Part shown: positions 1 to 5,716 of the stretch, piece by piece
Layout of the letters: each line of letters starts with the position of its first letter
How positions within the stretch are numbered: position 1 is the stretch's first letter
From: VMFW01 sp038058095
GTDB taxonomy: Bacteria; Patescibacteriota; Minisyncoccia; UBA6257; 2-01-FULL-56-20
NCBI GenBank assembly: GCA_038058095.1
Contig: JBBUBW010000050.1
Location: 1 to 34,843 of the forward strand
Direction: 5' to 3'
Length of the DNA: 34,843 bases
Program-made: the position numbers and the translations under genes
Notes under the pieces: generated by a model
What the model saw: the letters and a program-made list of their open reading frames with translations, nothing else
The model's database searches: none
What the model was told of the DNA's origin: nothing

Positions 1-51
1 GAATTTCTAGAAGATTATCAAAAGGTCAACCCGCCATATGAGTATGCCTAA
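1..51 (+). CDS. 3' end of an unidentified gene (partial)
   Basis: Reading frame 1 is open from the window edge for 16 codons (EFLEDYQKVNPPYEYA) and stops at TAA. The short tail is charged and soluble-looking, and it ends just before a strong inverted repeat. Family not recognised. It may be chance, because only 51 bases are visible. Confidence 0.4.
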   Translation, partial: EFLEDYQKVNPPYEYA

Positions 52-55
52 AACA

Positions 56-97
56 GTTAGAGGCCACGAGGGCACGCAGCGTTTCTCTGCCTCTAAC
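56..97. repeat. 9-bp inverted repeat upstream of truncated GIY-YIG gene
   Basis: GTTAGAGGC (56-64) and GCCTCTAAC (89-97) are perfect complements around a 24-nt spacer. The repeat lies between the upstream stop codon and the start of the GIY-YIG fragment. It could be a terminator-like hairpin without a T-run or part of a repeat that travels with the nuclease gene. The DNA after it (97-115) has a GGGATCAATTCACCC stretch resembling a degenerate tRNA T-arm. Confidence 0.5.
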
Positions 98-130
98 GGG
101 ATCAATTCACCCTCCCAACTTTTAAGACTT

Positions 131-292
131 ATGTCTCACTATGTTTATGTTTTAGAAAGTGATGCTGATAGTGAAAAATATGTTGGGTGCACAAACAATT
201 TTAAGAGAAGAATAGATGATCACAACAGAGGTAAAGTTTTCTCGACTAAATTACGAAAACCTTTTAAACTTATAATATGTCTAAAAAGTTAG
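131..292 (+). pseudogene. GIY-YIG nuclease-like protein, C-terminally truncated
   Basis: Starting at the ATG at 131, the product begins MSHYVYVLESD and has the GIY-YIG core: YVYVLES, then YVGCTNNFKRRIDDHNRGK with the catalytic-type Arg. It stops after 53 residues at KLIICLKS, whereas the intact relative at 2412-2669 has 85 residues and continues through the Glu-containing helix (EAYKSRDDAEKREKMLK). That helix is missing here, so nuclease activity is doubtful. An earlier in-frame ATG at 38 adds an unlikely 31-residue leader translated from the inverted repeat. The stop codon overlaps the AGGAGG ribosome binding site of the next gene, which suggests deletion of the gene's 3' end. Confidence 0.65.
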
Positions 293-301
293 GAGGATAA
301 A

Positions 302-1357
302 ATGGATAAAAGAAGTTTACAAATTTACTCATTTCTAGGATTAATCCTGATTATTACGATTGTCGTGGCTTTAATGTTTTTTCCTTTCTTAAGCTCGATG
401 GTTCTAGCCATTACCTTCGTCGTTCTCTTTGAACCAGTTCATAATAAACTTTTGAAATTGGCTCGCGGTCAACGTAATATTGCCACCCTAGCCACTATCC
501 TTGTTATTCTTATTATCGTTCTCGTCCCTCTGACTTTCATCGGCATCAAGGTTTTTGATCAAGCCCAAGACGTCTATTTAAAAATCACTGAAACCAGCGC
601 GAAAACCAATCCCCTAACTAAAATTGAAAAAATAGCCGAAACACAGCTCGAAAAAATATTTCCTAAACTAAACATCTCCCTTAATTTGAGCGATACGGCC
701 CATTCGTTTTTTAAGTGGTTATCAACCAAAACCGGGCGAATCTTTCAGGGCTTAGCCAGTATTATCACTAGCTTTCTTCTAAGTCTGCTCGCGATTTACT
801 ACATCTTTAAAGACGGGGATAAACTAAAAAAACTAATCTTCGGGCTTAGTCCCCTCTCTGGGAAACAAAGTGAAGAAATATTCTCTAAGCTAAAACTCGC
901 CATCAAGTCAGTCATACAAGGCAACATCATCGTTGCCATCACTCAAGGTCTTTTGGCCGGTATCGGGTTTGCTATCTTTGGAGTCCCTAACGCCGCCCTC
1001 TGGGGCTTCGTAACCGCTATCGCCGCCTTTGTGCCAATCGTTGGAACCTCGCTCGTCTTTGTTCCGCTTATTATTTACCTTTTCGCGTTTGATACTCTCT
1101 TTTCAGCAATTGGCCTTCTTGCCTGGGGAATGTTGGCCGTCGGTCTCATCGATAATTTCCTTGGGCCTAAATTAATTCAACGCCGTATTCAAATTCACAA
1201 CTTCCTTATACTTCTAAGCGTCTTGGGAGGCGTTAGTCTCTTTGGGGCTATGGGATTTTTAATCGGGCCTTTCTGTTTGGCCCTTTTAACCGCCTTGATT
1301 AACGTCTATCCCCAACTGGTGCTCCAAAAAGAGGCAGTAGAATCGACTGAAAACTAA
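302..1357 (+). CDS. AI-2E family transporter (PerM/YdiK-like permease)
   Basis: Predicted integral membrane permease of the AI-2E/PerM family (351 residues, a typical length). Two hydrophobic segments lie near residues 8-45, another pair at about 60-85, then a soluble amphipathic region with LSPLSGKQSEEIF, followed by four or more C-terminal membrane helices. The family hallmarks AFVPIVGTSLVFVPL and IDNFLGPKLIQRR...LSVLGGVSLFGAMGFLIGP are present. A near-consensus AGGAGG lies 5 nt before the ATG, so the start is secure. Substrates are established for few family members, and autoinducer export should not be assumed. Confidence 0.88.
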   Translation: MDKRSLQIYSFLGLILIITIVVALMFFPFLSSMVLAITFVVLFEPVHNKLLKLARGQRNIATLATILVILIIVLVPLTFIGIKVFDQAQDVYLKITETSAKTNPLTKIEKIAETQLEKIFPKLNISLNLSDTAHSFFKWLSTKTGRIFQGLASIITSFLLSLLAIYYIFKDGDKLKKLIFGLSPLSGKQSEEIFSKLKLAIKSVIQGNIIVAITQGLLAGIGFAIFGVPNAALWGFVTAIAAFVPIVGTSLVFVPLIIYLFAFDTLFSAIGLLAWGMLAVGLIDNFLGPKLIQRRIQIHNFLILLSVLGGVSLFGAMGFLIGPFCLALLTALINVYPQLVLQKEAVESTEN

Positions 1358-1368
1358 TAATTTTAGGA

Positions 1369-1938
1369 CTAGGCTTTTTCAACCCTCTCAACATATTGGC
1401 CGGTTTGAGTATTCACCCGAACAATATCGCCCTCTTCCACAAAAAGCGGCACAGAAACTTTCGCCCCCGTTTCGAGTATCACTACTTTAGTTCCACCCTG
1501 AGCGGTATTCCCACGGAGCGCCGGTGGCGCCTCAGCTACCTTAAGCTCCATCTTGACAGGCACTAAAACCTGAATTACTTTATCGCCAAAAATCCAGGTC
1601 GTAACTTGGGTATTCGCTTTTATAAAATTAATCCCCTCTCCGGCATTTTCTTCTTTTAATGAAAATCTATTTTTCGGATTCCCTAATTCATGAAACCAGC
1701 ACTCACCTCGGCTTTTATAGATAAAAATGGCCTCCCTCTTTTCTATTTCGGCCTCTTCAAAATTATCGCTCGGTTGAAAATTACGTTCTAAAACTTTTCC
1801 TGTAGTTAAATTCCTTATTTTAGTCTGAACCACCGCCTTCCTCTGTTGCATGCGCAAAAAATGCGCCTCCAAAACTTCATAAGGATCGCCTTCCATCACA
1901 AATAGTATCCCCTTTTTTAAATCCGTGTAAGACAACAT
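1369..1938 (-). CDS. efp: Elongation factor P with unusual tip loop
   Basis: EF-P relieves ribosome stalling at polyproline by binding between the P and E sites. The 189-residue product has the three expected beta-barrel domains and the normal family length; GDPYEVLEAHF aligns with GEPYAVEASEF of E. coli EF-P. The loop that normally reads KPGKG reads RMQQR, so the position of the modified Lys34 is Gln32, flanked by Arg33 and Lys34. Known modification by EpmA, EarP or YmfI chemistry at the tip therefore does not fit directly. A possible promoter (TTTACT-17-TAGAAT) lies just upstream, after the terminator that closes the khpA unit. Family assignment is firm; the functional meaning of the loop is inference. 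Confidence 0.95.
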   Translation of the reverse strand: MLSYTDLKKGILFVMEGDPYEVLEAHFLRMQQRKAVVQTKIRNLTTGKVLERNFQPSDNFEEAEIEKREAIFIYKSRGECWFHELGNPKNRFSLKEENAGEGINFIKANTQVTTWIFGDKVIQVLVPVKMELKVAEAPPALRGNTAQGGTKVVILETGAKVSVPLFVEEGDIVRVNTQTGQYVERVEKA

Positions 1939-1986
1939 ACCCCGTAGTGGTTGATATTCTAACTTATAGGCCGTAAAAAGTAAACT

Positions 1987-2024
1987 AAAAACCCCCTCCG
2001 CCAGCTGGTGGATTGGGGGTTTTT
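1987..2024. terminator. Bidirectional intrinsic terminator between khpA and efp
   Basis: AAAAACCCCC (1987-1996) pairs with GGGGGTTTTT (2015-2024), and an inner CCAGCTGG palindrome extends the stem. A run of five T follows on either strand. It lies downstream of khpA on the minus strand, so it should end the rpsP-khpA transcript before efp. Confidence 0.85.
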
Positions 2025-2053
2025 AGTTTTAAATTAAATCAACAATTCTAAAC

Positions 2054-2374
2054 TTAGAAATCGCTTCCGGCAGAGTGGCCCTCGGTGTGGCCTTCCGGCC
2101 TCCGCGGACGAGTGCTGCCTTCCGGTTCCTCAATCTTTAAATTCACGCGAGCGTTGTTCTTGATTCCGACAATGCGGAGCAAAGACCTAATCGCCTTCGC
2201 TGTCGCTCCTTGTCGGCCAACAACCTGCCCCATATCCAAAGCATTTACCTTTAAGGATAGCAACACTCCCATCTCGTCAACCTTGCGCTCAACCTTAACG
2301 TCATCTGGGTGATCCACTAAGGCTTTGACGAGAAATACTAGAAATTCTTGATCAACAGTGTTTGAAGAATTCAT
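2054..2374 (-). CDS. khpA: KH-domain RNA-binding protein KhpA
   Basis: Small KH-domain RNA-binding protein (106 residues), the KhpA/YlqC family that partners KhpB/Jag and affects cell-wall related mRNAs in Gram-positives. The domain spans about residues 8-85 with the GRQG loop (53-56) in VVGRQGATAKAIRSLL. The C-terminus (about 86-106) is a charged, His/Gly/Pro-rich tail that is probably disordered. In many bacteria this gene directly follows rpsP; here the two are separated by a GIY-YIG cassette and a hairpin element. Confidence 0.9.
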   Translation of the reverse strand: MNSSNTVDQEFLVFLVKALVDHPDDVKVERKVDEMGVLLSLKVNALDMGQVVGRQGATAKAIRSLLRIVGIKNNARVNLKIEEPEGSTRPRRPEGHTEGHSAGSDF

Positions 2375-2399
2375 CCTTTTCTTTTCTGAATTTCGGCTC

Positions 2400-2696
2400 C
2401 CCCGGCACTAATTAGGACTCTAAACTTTTCTTGATTCGTCTCTTTAATCCACCTAGCGTCCTACCCCAAATCTTGAGCATCTTCTCGCGTTTCTCGGCGT
2501 CATCTCTAGATTTATAGGCTTCGTAATAGATTAAATCTAATGGAATTCGATAACTGGTGGATTTTGTTTTACCTGAATTATGTTCTTTTAACCTCTTGCT
2601 TAAATCCGATGTGAAACCTATGTATATATTTCCATCTTTTCTGCTTTTTAGGATATACACATAGAACATAATTCAAAGTCCTAATTAGTACCGGGG
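2400..2696. mobile_element. GIY-YIG cassette bounded by 20-bp terminal inverted repeats
   Basis: Left end CCCCGGCACTAATTAGGACT (2400-2419) and right end AGTCCTAATTAGTACCGGGG (2677-2696) are inverted complements at 19 of 20 positions. They enclose only the GIY-YIG gene: its stop codon lies inside the left repeat and its start is 7 bp from the right repeat. The 297-bp unit sits between rpsP and khpA, genes that are usually adjacent. No transposase is present, so movement would depend on the nuclease itself or on another enzyme. Calling it mobile is inference. Confidence 0.65.
2412..2669 (-). CDS. GIY-YIG nuclease family protein
   Basis: 85-residue single-domain GIY-YIG protein (UPF0213/YhbQ-like). 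MFYVYILKS and IYIGFTSDLSKRLKEHNSGKTKSTS give the GIY and YIG strands and the conserved Arg; YYEAYKSRDDAEKREKMLK supplies the metal-binding Glu helix, and a basic tail (GGLKRRIKKSLES) follows. All expected catalytic positions appear intact. The gene fills a 297-bp unit with 20-bp inverted repeats at both ends. Such small GIY-YIG proteins cut structured or branched DNA in some studied relatives; a homing or repeat-spreading role here is inference. Confidence 0.85.
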   Translation of the reverse strand: MFYVYILKSRKDGNIYIGFTSDLSKRLKEHNSGKTKSTSYRIPLDLIYYEAYKSRDDAEKREKMLKIWGRTLGGLKRRIKKSLES

Positions 2697-2707
2697 TTCG
2701 ACCTTTT

Positions 2708-2765
2708 CCCTGAACTAATTGAGGAACTTAATTTTGATTTTTCCAATTCCTCAATTAGTCCGGGG
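2708..2765. repeat. Hairpin element related to the GIY-YIG cassette ends
   Basis: CCCTGAACTAATTGAGGAA (2708-2726) and TTCCTCAATTAGTCCGGGG (2747-2765) form an inverted repeat around 20 AT-rich bases. The arms share the CCCCGG...ACTAATT...GGA pattern of the ends of the GIY-YIG cassette, only 11 bp away. It may be an internally deleted, non-coding derivative, or a hairpin acting on the rpsP transcript. Confidence 0.6.
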
Positions 2766-2859
2766 ATTTCTAATAAGACAATAAGCATTTCGCTTACTTC
2801 GTTTTTCTATCGACAGGTTTTGTTACTTTACACCTTTCTAAATAATTTGTGAATCTCGC

Positions 2860-3198
2860 CTAAATAGCAACTTCTGCAACCGGCTCGCTCTTAACTTCCA
2901 CCGCAACCTTTGGCGCCTCGGCGCCACCTTTGCTTTTCCTCATCTTTATAGCCACTTTTTTACCATTAATAACTCCTTTTGTCACTAAAAGATTATGCAC
3001 CGTCTCTGTGGGCATTGCTCCCTTGCTAAGCCAATACTCCACCCTTTCCTTTTTAAAAGTTATCACTTTAGAAAAAGGGTTATAAGCCCCCAAATCCTCA
3101 ACCGGAGGAGCAATCATTTTTGAGCGCCTTTCAGCGACCACCAGCCTATATCCCGGCTGATGTTTTTTCCCGATTCGTTGTAGTTTTATAGCTAACAT
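2860..3198 (-). CDS. rpsP: 30S ribosomal protein S16
   Basis: S16 binds 16S rRNA and is needed for 30S assembly. The 112-residue product begins MLAIKLQRIGKKHQPGYRLV and carries the family segments VVAERRSK, LGAYNPF and RVEYWLSKGAMPTETVHNLL. The last 25 residues are an Ala/Val/Glu/Lys-rich extension beyond the usual core of about 80-85. Transcription probably starts from the adjacent TTGATT-16-TATAAT promoter, giving a very short leader without an obvious Shine-Dalgarno sequence. Confidence 0.96.
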   Translation of the reverse strand: MLAIKLQRIGKKHQPGYRLVVAERRSKMIAPPVEDLGAYNPFSKVITFKKERVEYWLSKGAMPTETVHNLLVTKGVINGKKVAIKMRKSKGGAEAPKVAVEVKSEPVAEVAI

Positions 3199-3212
3199 AA
3201 ATATAGGGTTAG

Positions 3213-3240
3213 ATTATACCTAAAGCCCTAAAAAAATCAA
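3213..3240 (-). promoter_or_regulatory. Sigma70-type promoter of rpsP
   Basis: On the minus strand, TTGATT (3240-3235) and TATAAT (3218-3213) are 16 bp apart and just upstream of the rpsP ATG. The -35 box abuts the left repeat of the 121-bp inverted-repeat element, so that element forms the upstream edge of this promoter. Confidence 0.75.
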
Positions 3241-3361
3241 CCCCGGAACTAATTAAGGAATTTTAGGTCCCTGTAATCGTAAATGTTTTTCTGACCAACA
3301 ACCAAACGCTCACTTTTTCCCCGTTTCTACAATACGAACCTTTCCTTAATTAGTACCGGGG
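3241..3361. mobile_element. 121-bp MITE-like element with GIY-YIG-cassette-type ends
   Basis: Ends CCCCGGAACTAATTAAGGAA (3241-3260) and TTCCTTAATTAGTACCGGGG (3342-3361) are inverted complements at 19 of 20 positions and share the outer CCCCGG(N)ACTAATT with the cassette at 2400-2696. The 81-bp interior has no convincing reading frame. TCAA is found directly on both outer flanks (3237-3240 and 3362-3365), compatible with a 4-bp target duplication. It lies between rpsP and the response-regulator pair and could also act as a terminator hairpin. Confidence 0.65.
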
Positions 3362-3373
3362 TCAACCCCAGTA

Positions 3374-3928
3374 CTATTGCGGCTGGCTCGGAGGAACCGG
3401 AGGGAGAATAGTAGGATCTGTTGGACCTTCTAAATCTTCTGTGACTGTTTGAGACTCCGTAATTGTAGGCATAGTTTGAGGCGCCGGTGCCGCCGGAGGT
3501 GCCGCTGGTGGAGTTGGTTGAGCAGGCGCTTGTACTCGTTCTAAAATCTCTTTAACTTTCGCGGCTATATCTCCTAAATCCTGCGTTTTTTCCAAAAAAT
3601 CTTCCATACCTAATTCCTTGCTGATATTTTTATGATCACCTTGAATTGCGGGCCACGGTTCTTTCAAATTGGTTAGAAATGCAATTTTTAAATCTTTCGT
3701 CACTGGGTTCTGATGTATATTTAACGCAATATCTGTTCCTGTCGGGCCGGGCGGAATAAAAATGTCCATCAAAATCAAATCCGGCATTAGTGCAACTGAT
3801 TTCTTTAACGCCTCTTCTTCGTTTTTGGCAGTATCGGTATCATAGCCGGCCGCCTGAAGTCGAGCTGAAAATATCTCCCGAAAGTTTTCCTCGTCGTCAA
3901 CAATTAAAATTAAGGGTTTAGCCCGCAT
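3374..3928 (-). CDS. Response regulator receiver protein with Pro/Ala-rich tail
   Basis: CheY-like receiver domain at residues 5-125: acidic pair D11/D12 in ILIVDDEENFREIFS, phosphoacceptor D55 in LILMDIF, T86 in FLTN, and the conserved Lys in FLEKT. From about residue 135 the chain becomes a low-complexity Pro/Ala/Thr tail ending PPVPPSQPQ, with no DNA-binding output domain. It lies 3 bp behind a paralogue in the same operon, and the two share a 16-residue identical N-terminal stretch, which points to tandem duplication. The cognate histidine kinase is not in the window. Confidence 0.88.
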   Translation of the reverse strand: MRAKPLILIVDDEENFREIFSARLQAAGYDTDTAKNEEEALKKSVALMPDLILMDIFIPPGPTGTDIALNIHQNPVTKDLKIAFLTNLKEPWPAIQGDHKNISKELGMEDFLEKTQDLGDIAAKVKEILERVQAPAQPTPPAAPPAAPAPQTMPTITESQTVTEDLEGPTDPTILPPVPPSQPQ

Positions 3929-3931
3929 TTA

Positions 3932-4339
3932 TTAATGGTTGTGGTTGTTATGATTAATAAACCCGACTATTCGCTGAATAATCTCACTCACATCATCCGT
4001 CTTTCGAATATAATCATTAGCGCCGATTTCCTTCGAAAAGTGGATATCAGATTCCACCCTTTCTAGAGCTGGATCGCCGTAATTCGTCAAAAAGATAACT
4101 TTAATACCGCTCGTTTCCGGGTCGCCCTTAAGCTTTAATATCGCCCCGGCGCCGTTTAGGTGGGGCATTTCCATATCCATCAAAATTAAATCGGGTTTAA
4201 GCTCTTTGGCTTTTTGATAGCCATCTTCACCATCAACCGCCGTCTCGACTTTATAGCCAGCTTCCTTTAGCTTAGTTGAAAATATCTCCCGAAAGTTCTC
4301 CTCGTCGTCAACAATTAAAATCAACGGTGGATTGTTCAT
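3932..4339 (-). CDS. Receiver-only response regulator
   Basis: Stand-alone CheY-like receiver (135 residues): D11/D12, phosphoacceptor D55 in LILMDMEMPHLNG, T85 in FLTN and K113 in YIRKTD. It has no effector domain and ends in an Asn/His-rich tail (HNNHNH). First gene of a two-gene operon with the longer paralogue downstream. A weak promoter (TTGAGC-16-TATCAT) would give an almost leaderless transcript. Confidence 0.9.
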   Translation of the reverse strand: MNNPPLILIVDDEENFREIFSTKLKEAGYKVETAVDGEDGYQKAKELKPDLILMDMEMPHLNGAGAILKLKGDPETSGIKVIFLTNYGDPALERVESDIHFSKEIGANDYIRKTDDVSEIIQRIVGFINHNNHNH

Positions 4340-4401
4340 ATACTATATGATAGCATAATGGTTAAATCGCTCAAACAAGCTATCCCCAATCCAACTCAGA
4401 C

Positions 4402-4440
4402 AACCTAAAACCTATAACCTAACACCTACAACCTAATTTA
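4402..4440. repeat. Degenerate ACCTANA heptad repeats upstream of the release factor
   Basis: Five consecutive 7-bp units (ACCTAAA, ACCTATA, ACCTAAC, ACCTACA, ACCTAAT) fill the space directly before the release-factor start and end in an in-frame TAA. They replace any Shine-Dalgarno sequence. Function unknown; simple slippage is possible. Confidence 0.6.
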
Positions 4441-4441
4441 A

Positions 4442-5167
4442 ATGAACCAAAAACTTATTCTTGAAATTCGCGCCGGCGCCGGAGGTGACGAAGCCTCGAT
4501 TTTCGCCGGAGACTTAGCCAGAATGTATCAACGCTACGCCCAAAAAAAGAACTGGAAATTTGGTGTTATCGACAACAACCAAAGTTCGCTTAATGGTTAC
4601 AAATCATTAGTGGCTGAAATCTCTGGCGAAAGCGCTTTCGATGACCTAAAACAAGAATCCGGTGTTCACCGCGTCCAACGCGTCCCAAAAACCGAAAAAG
4701 CTGGCCGTGTTCACACCTCCACGGCTTCAGTCGCTATTCTTCCTATAGTAGAAGCCAAAGAAGTTCAAATCAAAGACAGCGAACTTGAAGTAACATTTTC
4801 ACGCGCCGGCGGCCCCGGCGGCCAAAACGTCAATAAAGTTGAAACCGCCGTGCGGATTCTTCACAAACCCAGCGGCATCGTTGTCGGTTCAAGAGAAGAA
4901 CGTTCTCAGCACGCCAACCGCGAAAAAGCAATGGACGTTTTGCGCGCTAAACTTTACGAAATCGAACAACTTAGAGTCACCGGCGACATCGGCTCAAACC
5001 GCCGAGAACAAATCGGTTCCGCCGATCGCTCCGAAAAAATCAGAACCTATAATTTCCCCGACGACCGCATTACTGACCACCGCATCGGCAAAAAATTCTC
5101 AAGAATTGAAATTATACTAGACGGCGACCTAGACCCAATCGTAAAAGCTTTCAAAAAACAGGCCTAA
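4442..5167 (+). CDS. prfA: Class I peptide chain release factor (RF1-type) lacking domain 1
   Basis: Terminates translation at UAA/UAG by hydrolysing peptidyl-tRNA. Domain 2 starts at residue 4 (LILEIRAGAGGDEASIFAGDL), the PxT stop-codon motif is PKT (82-84) in RVQRVPKTEKAGRVHTS, and the catalytic GGQ is at 126-128. The RF1-like tail includes RTYNFPDDRITDHR. At 241 residues it lacks the roughly 100-residue N-terminal domain of ordinary RF1 (about 360). An in-frame TAA lies immediately before the ATG and only about 100 bp separate it from the divergent regulator gene, so the domain is truly absent from the DNA. It has both decoding and GGQ motifs, unlike ArfB-type rescue factors. No prmC follows; an RNA gene does. 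Confidence 0.9.
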   Translation: MNQKLILEIRAGAGGDEASIFAGDLARMYQRYAQKKNWKFGVIDNNQSSLNGYKSLVAEISGESAFDDLKQESGVHRVQRVPKTEKAGRVHTSTASVAILPIVEAKEVQIKDSELEVTFSRAGGPGGQNVNKVETAVRILHKPSGIVVGSREERSQHANREKAMDVLRAKLYEIEQLRVTGDIGSNRREQIGSADRSEKIRTYNFPDDRITDHRIGKKFSRIEIILDGDLDPIVKAFKKQA

Positions 5168-5187
5168 AGGTTCCGTCCTCATCGCCA

Positions 5188-5215
5188 TTGACATTATTTT
5201 TCAAAGGAGTATAAT
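5188..5215 (+). promoter_or_regulatory. Consensus sigma70 promoter of the 5.2-5.7 kb RNA gene
   Basis: TTGACA (5188-5193), a 16-bp spacer and TATAAT (5210-5215) match the consensus at every position of both boxes. It faces away from the release-factor gene and predicts a start near 5221-5223. Such strong promoters are typical of stable RNA genes. Confidence 0.85.
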
Positions 5216-5220
5216 GTGCC

Positions 5221-5709
5221 ACAGCTCGGTTTGGAGTCGTGCGCACGGCAACAAACCTTAGGTTTCAAGGAACAGCCAGCTGTGGGTAAATTCGGGCGTA
5301 TGCAGGGTGAAAAAACAGTGGCACAATGATTGAAAATTGGAGCCACTCGATCGACACAATGCGACGTTATACGAATCCCATTTTTTGACCGAACAAGTCA
5401 GCATCAAAGAGAAGCAGAAATCTGGCATAAGGAGCTCGCTAATTATATTTTAGCGAGATGCCACTCCTGAAACTACGAAATATGCTTAAACTCCTTGGCT
5501 GTGGCGAAGGCAATGAGAGAATATTGTGCCATCGCCTCTGGAGGCTGGGCGGTAAGGGTTCCGCGCTTAATGGATGTCCAAACCCAAACCGCCGCTAGTA
5601 CACACCGAAAGCCCAAACTCACTTGGCAAGTGAGCAAAGGCAAAGCCTATTTACAAAAGCGCGACTAGCGCAACACCCACCCCAAAGACCCGAGCAGTCT
5701 GCGGGGTGG
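5221..5709 (+). ncRNA. Unclassified large structured ncRNA (about 490 nt)
   Basis: A 547-bp gap without a convincing protein gene is bounded by a perfect promoter and a strong terminator. Complementary segments: CCACAGCT (5219-5226) with AGCTGTGG (5278-5285); CTCGCTAA with TTAGCGAG (5435-5457), nested in GGCAT/ATGCC; GGCGA...GGCAAT with ATTG..CC.TCGCC (about 5503-5536); GGCGGT-aa-GGGTT with AACCC-aa-ACCGCC (about 5549-5593); CTCACTT/AAGTGAG; and GCGC/GCGC near 5660. The bulged AAGGAG (5429-5434) can pair with CTCCTT near 5491, a possible pseudoknot. It lacks RNase P, SRP and group I/II intron hallmarks, and no T-arm typical of tmRNA was found, although a stop codon in a hairpin after GCA codons (5401-5430) recalls tmRNA. 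Class unknown. Confidence 0.7.
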
Positions 5710-5716
5710 TTTTTTT
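5677..5716 (+). terminator. Intrinsic terminator of the large ncRNA
   Basis: CCACCCC (5677-5683) pairs with GGGGTGG (5703-5709), with an inner AGAC/GTCT helix, followed by seven T. It ends where the convergent Nudix gene ends. Confidence 0.88.

Noticed and set aside
5330..5469. 46-codon TTG-started frame within the large ncRNA (ends LANYILARCHS)
   Set aside because: No ribosome binding site, a rare start codon, and it runs through the stable 5435-5457 hairpin. Kept only as a possibility.
5221..5709. Assigning the large ncRNA as tmRNA
   Set aside because: No T-arm (GGTTCRANTCC-like), no matching acceptor strand at the 3' end and no tag ending in Ala-Ala; the resemblance is limited to a few 5' positions and a stop codon in a hairpin.
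5221..5709. Group I or group II self-splicing intron
   Set aside because: No P7/S core sequence, no domain V hairpin, no GUGYG start, and the unit has its own promoter and terminator rather than interrupting a gene.
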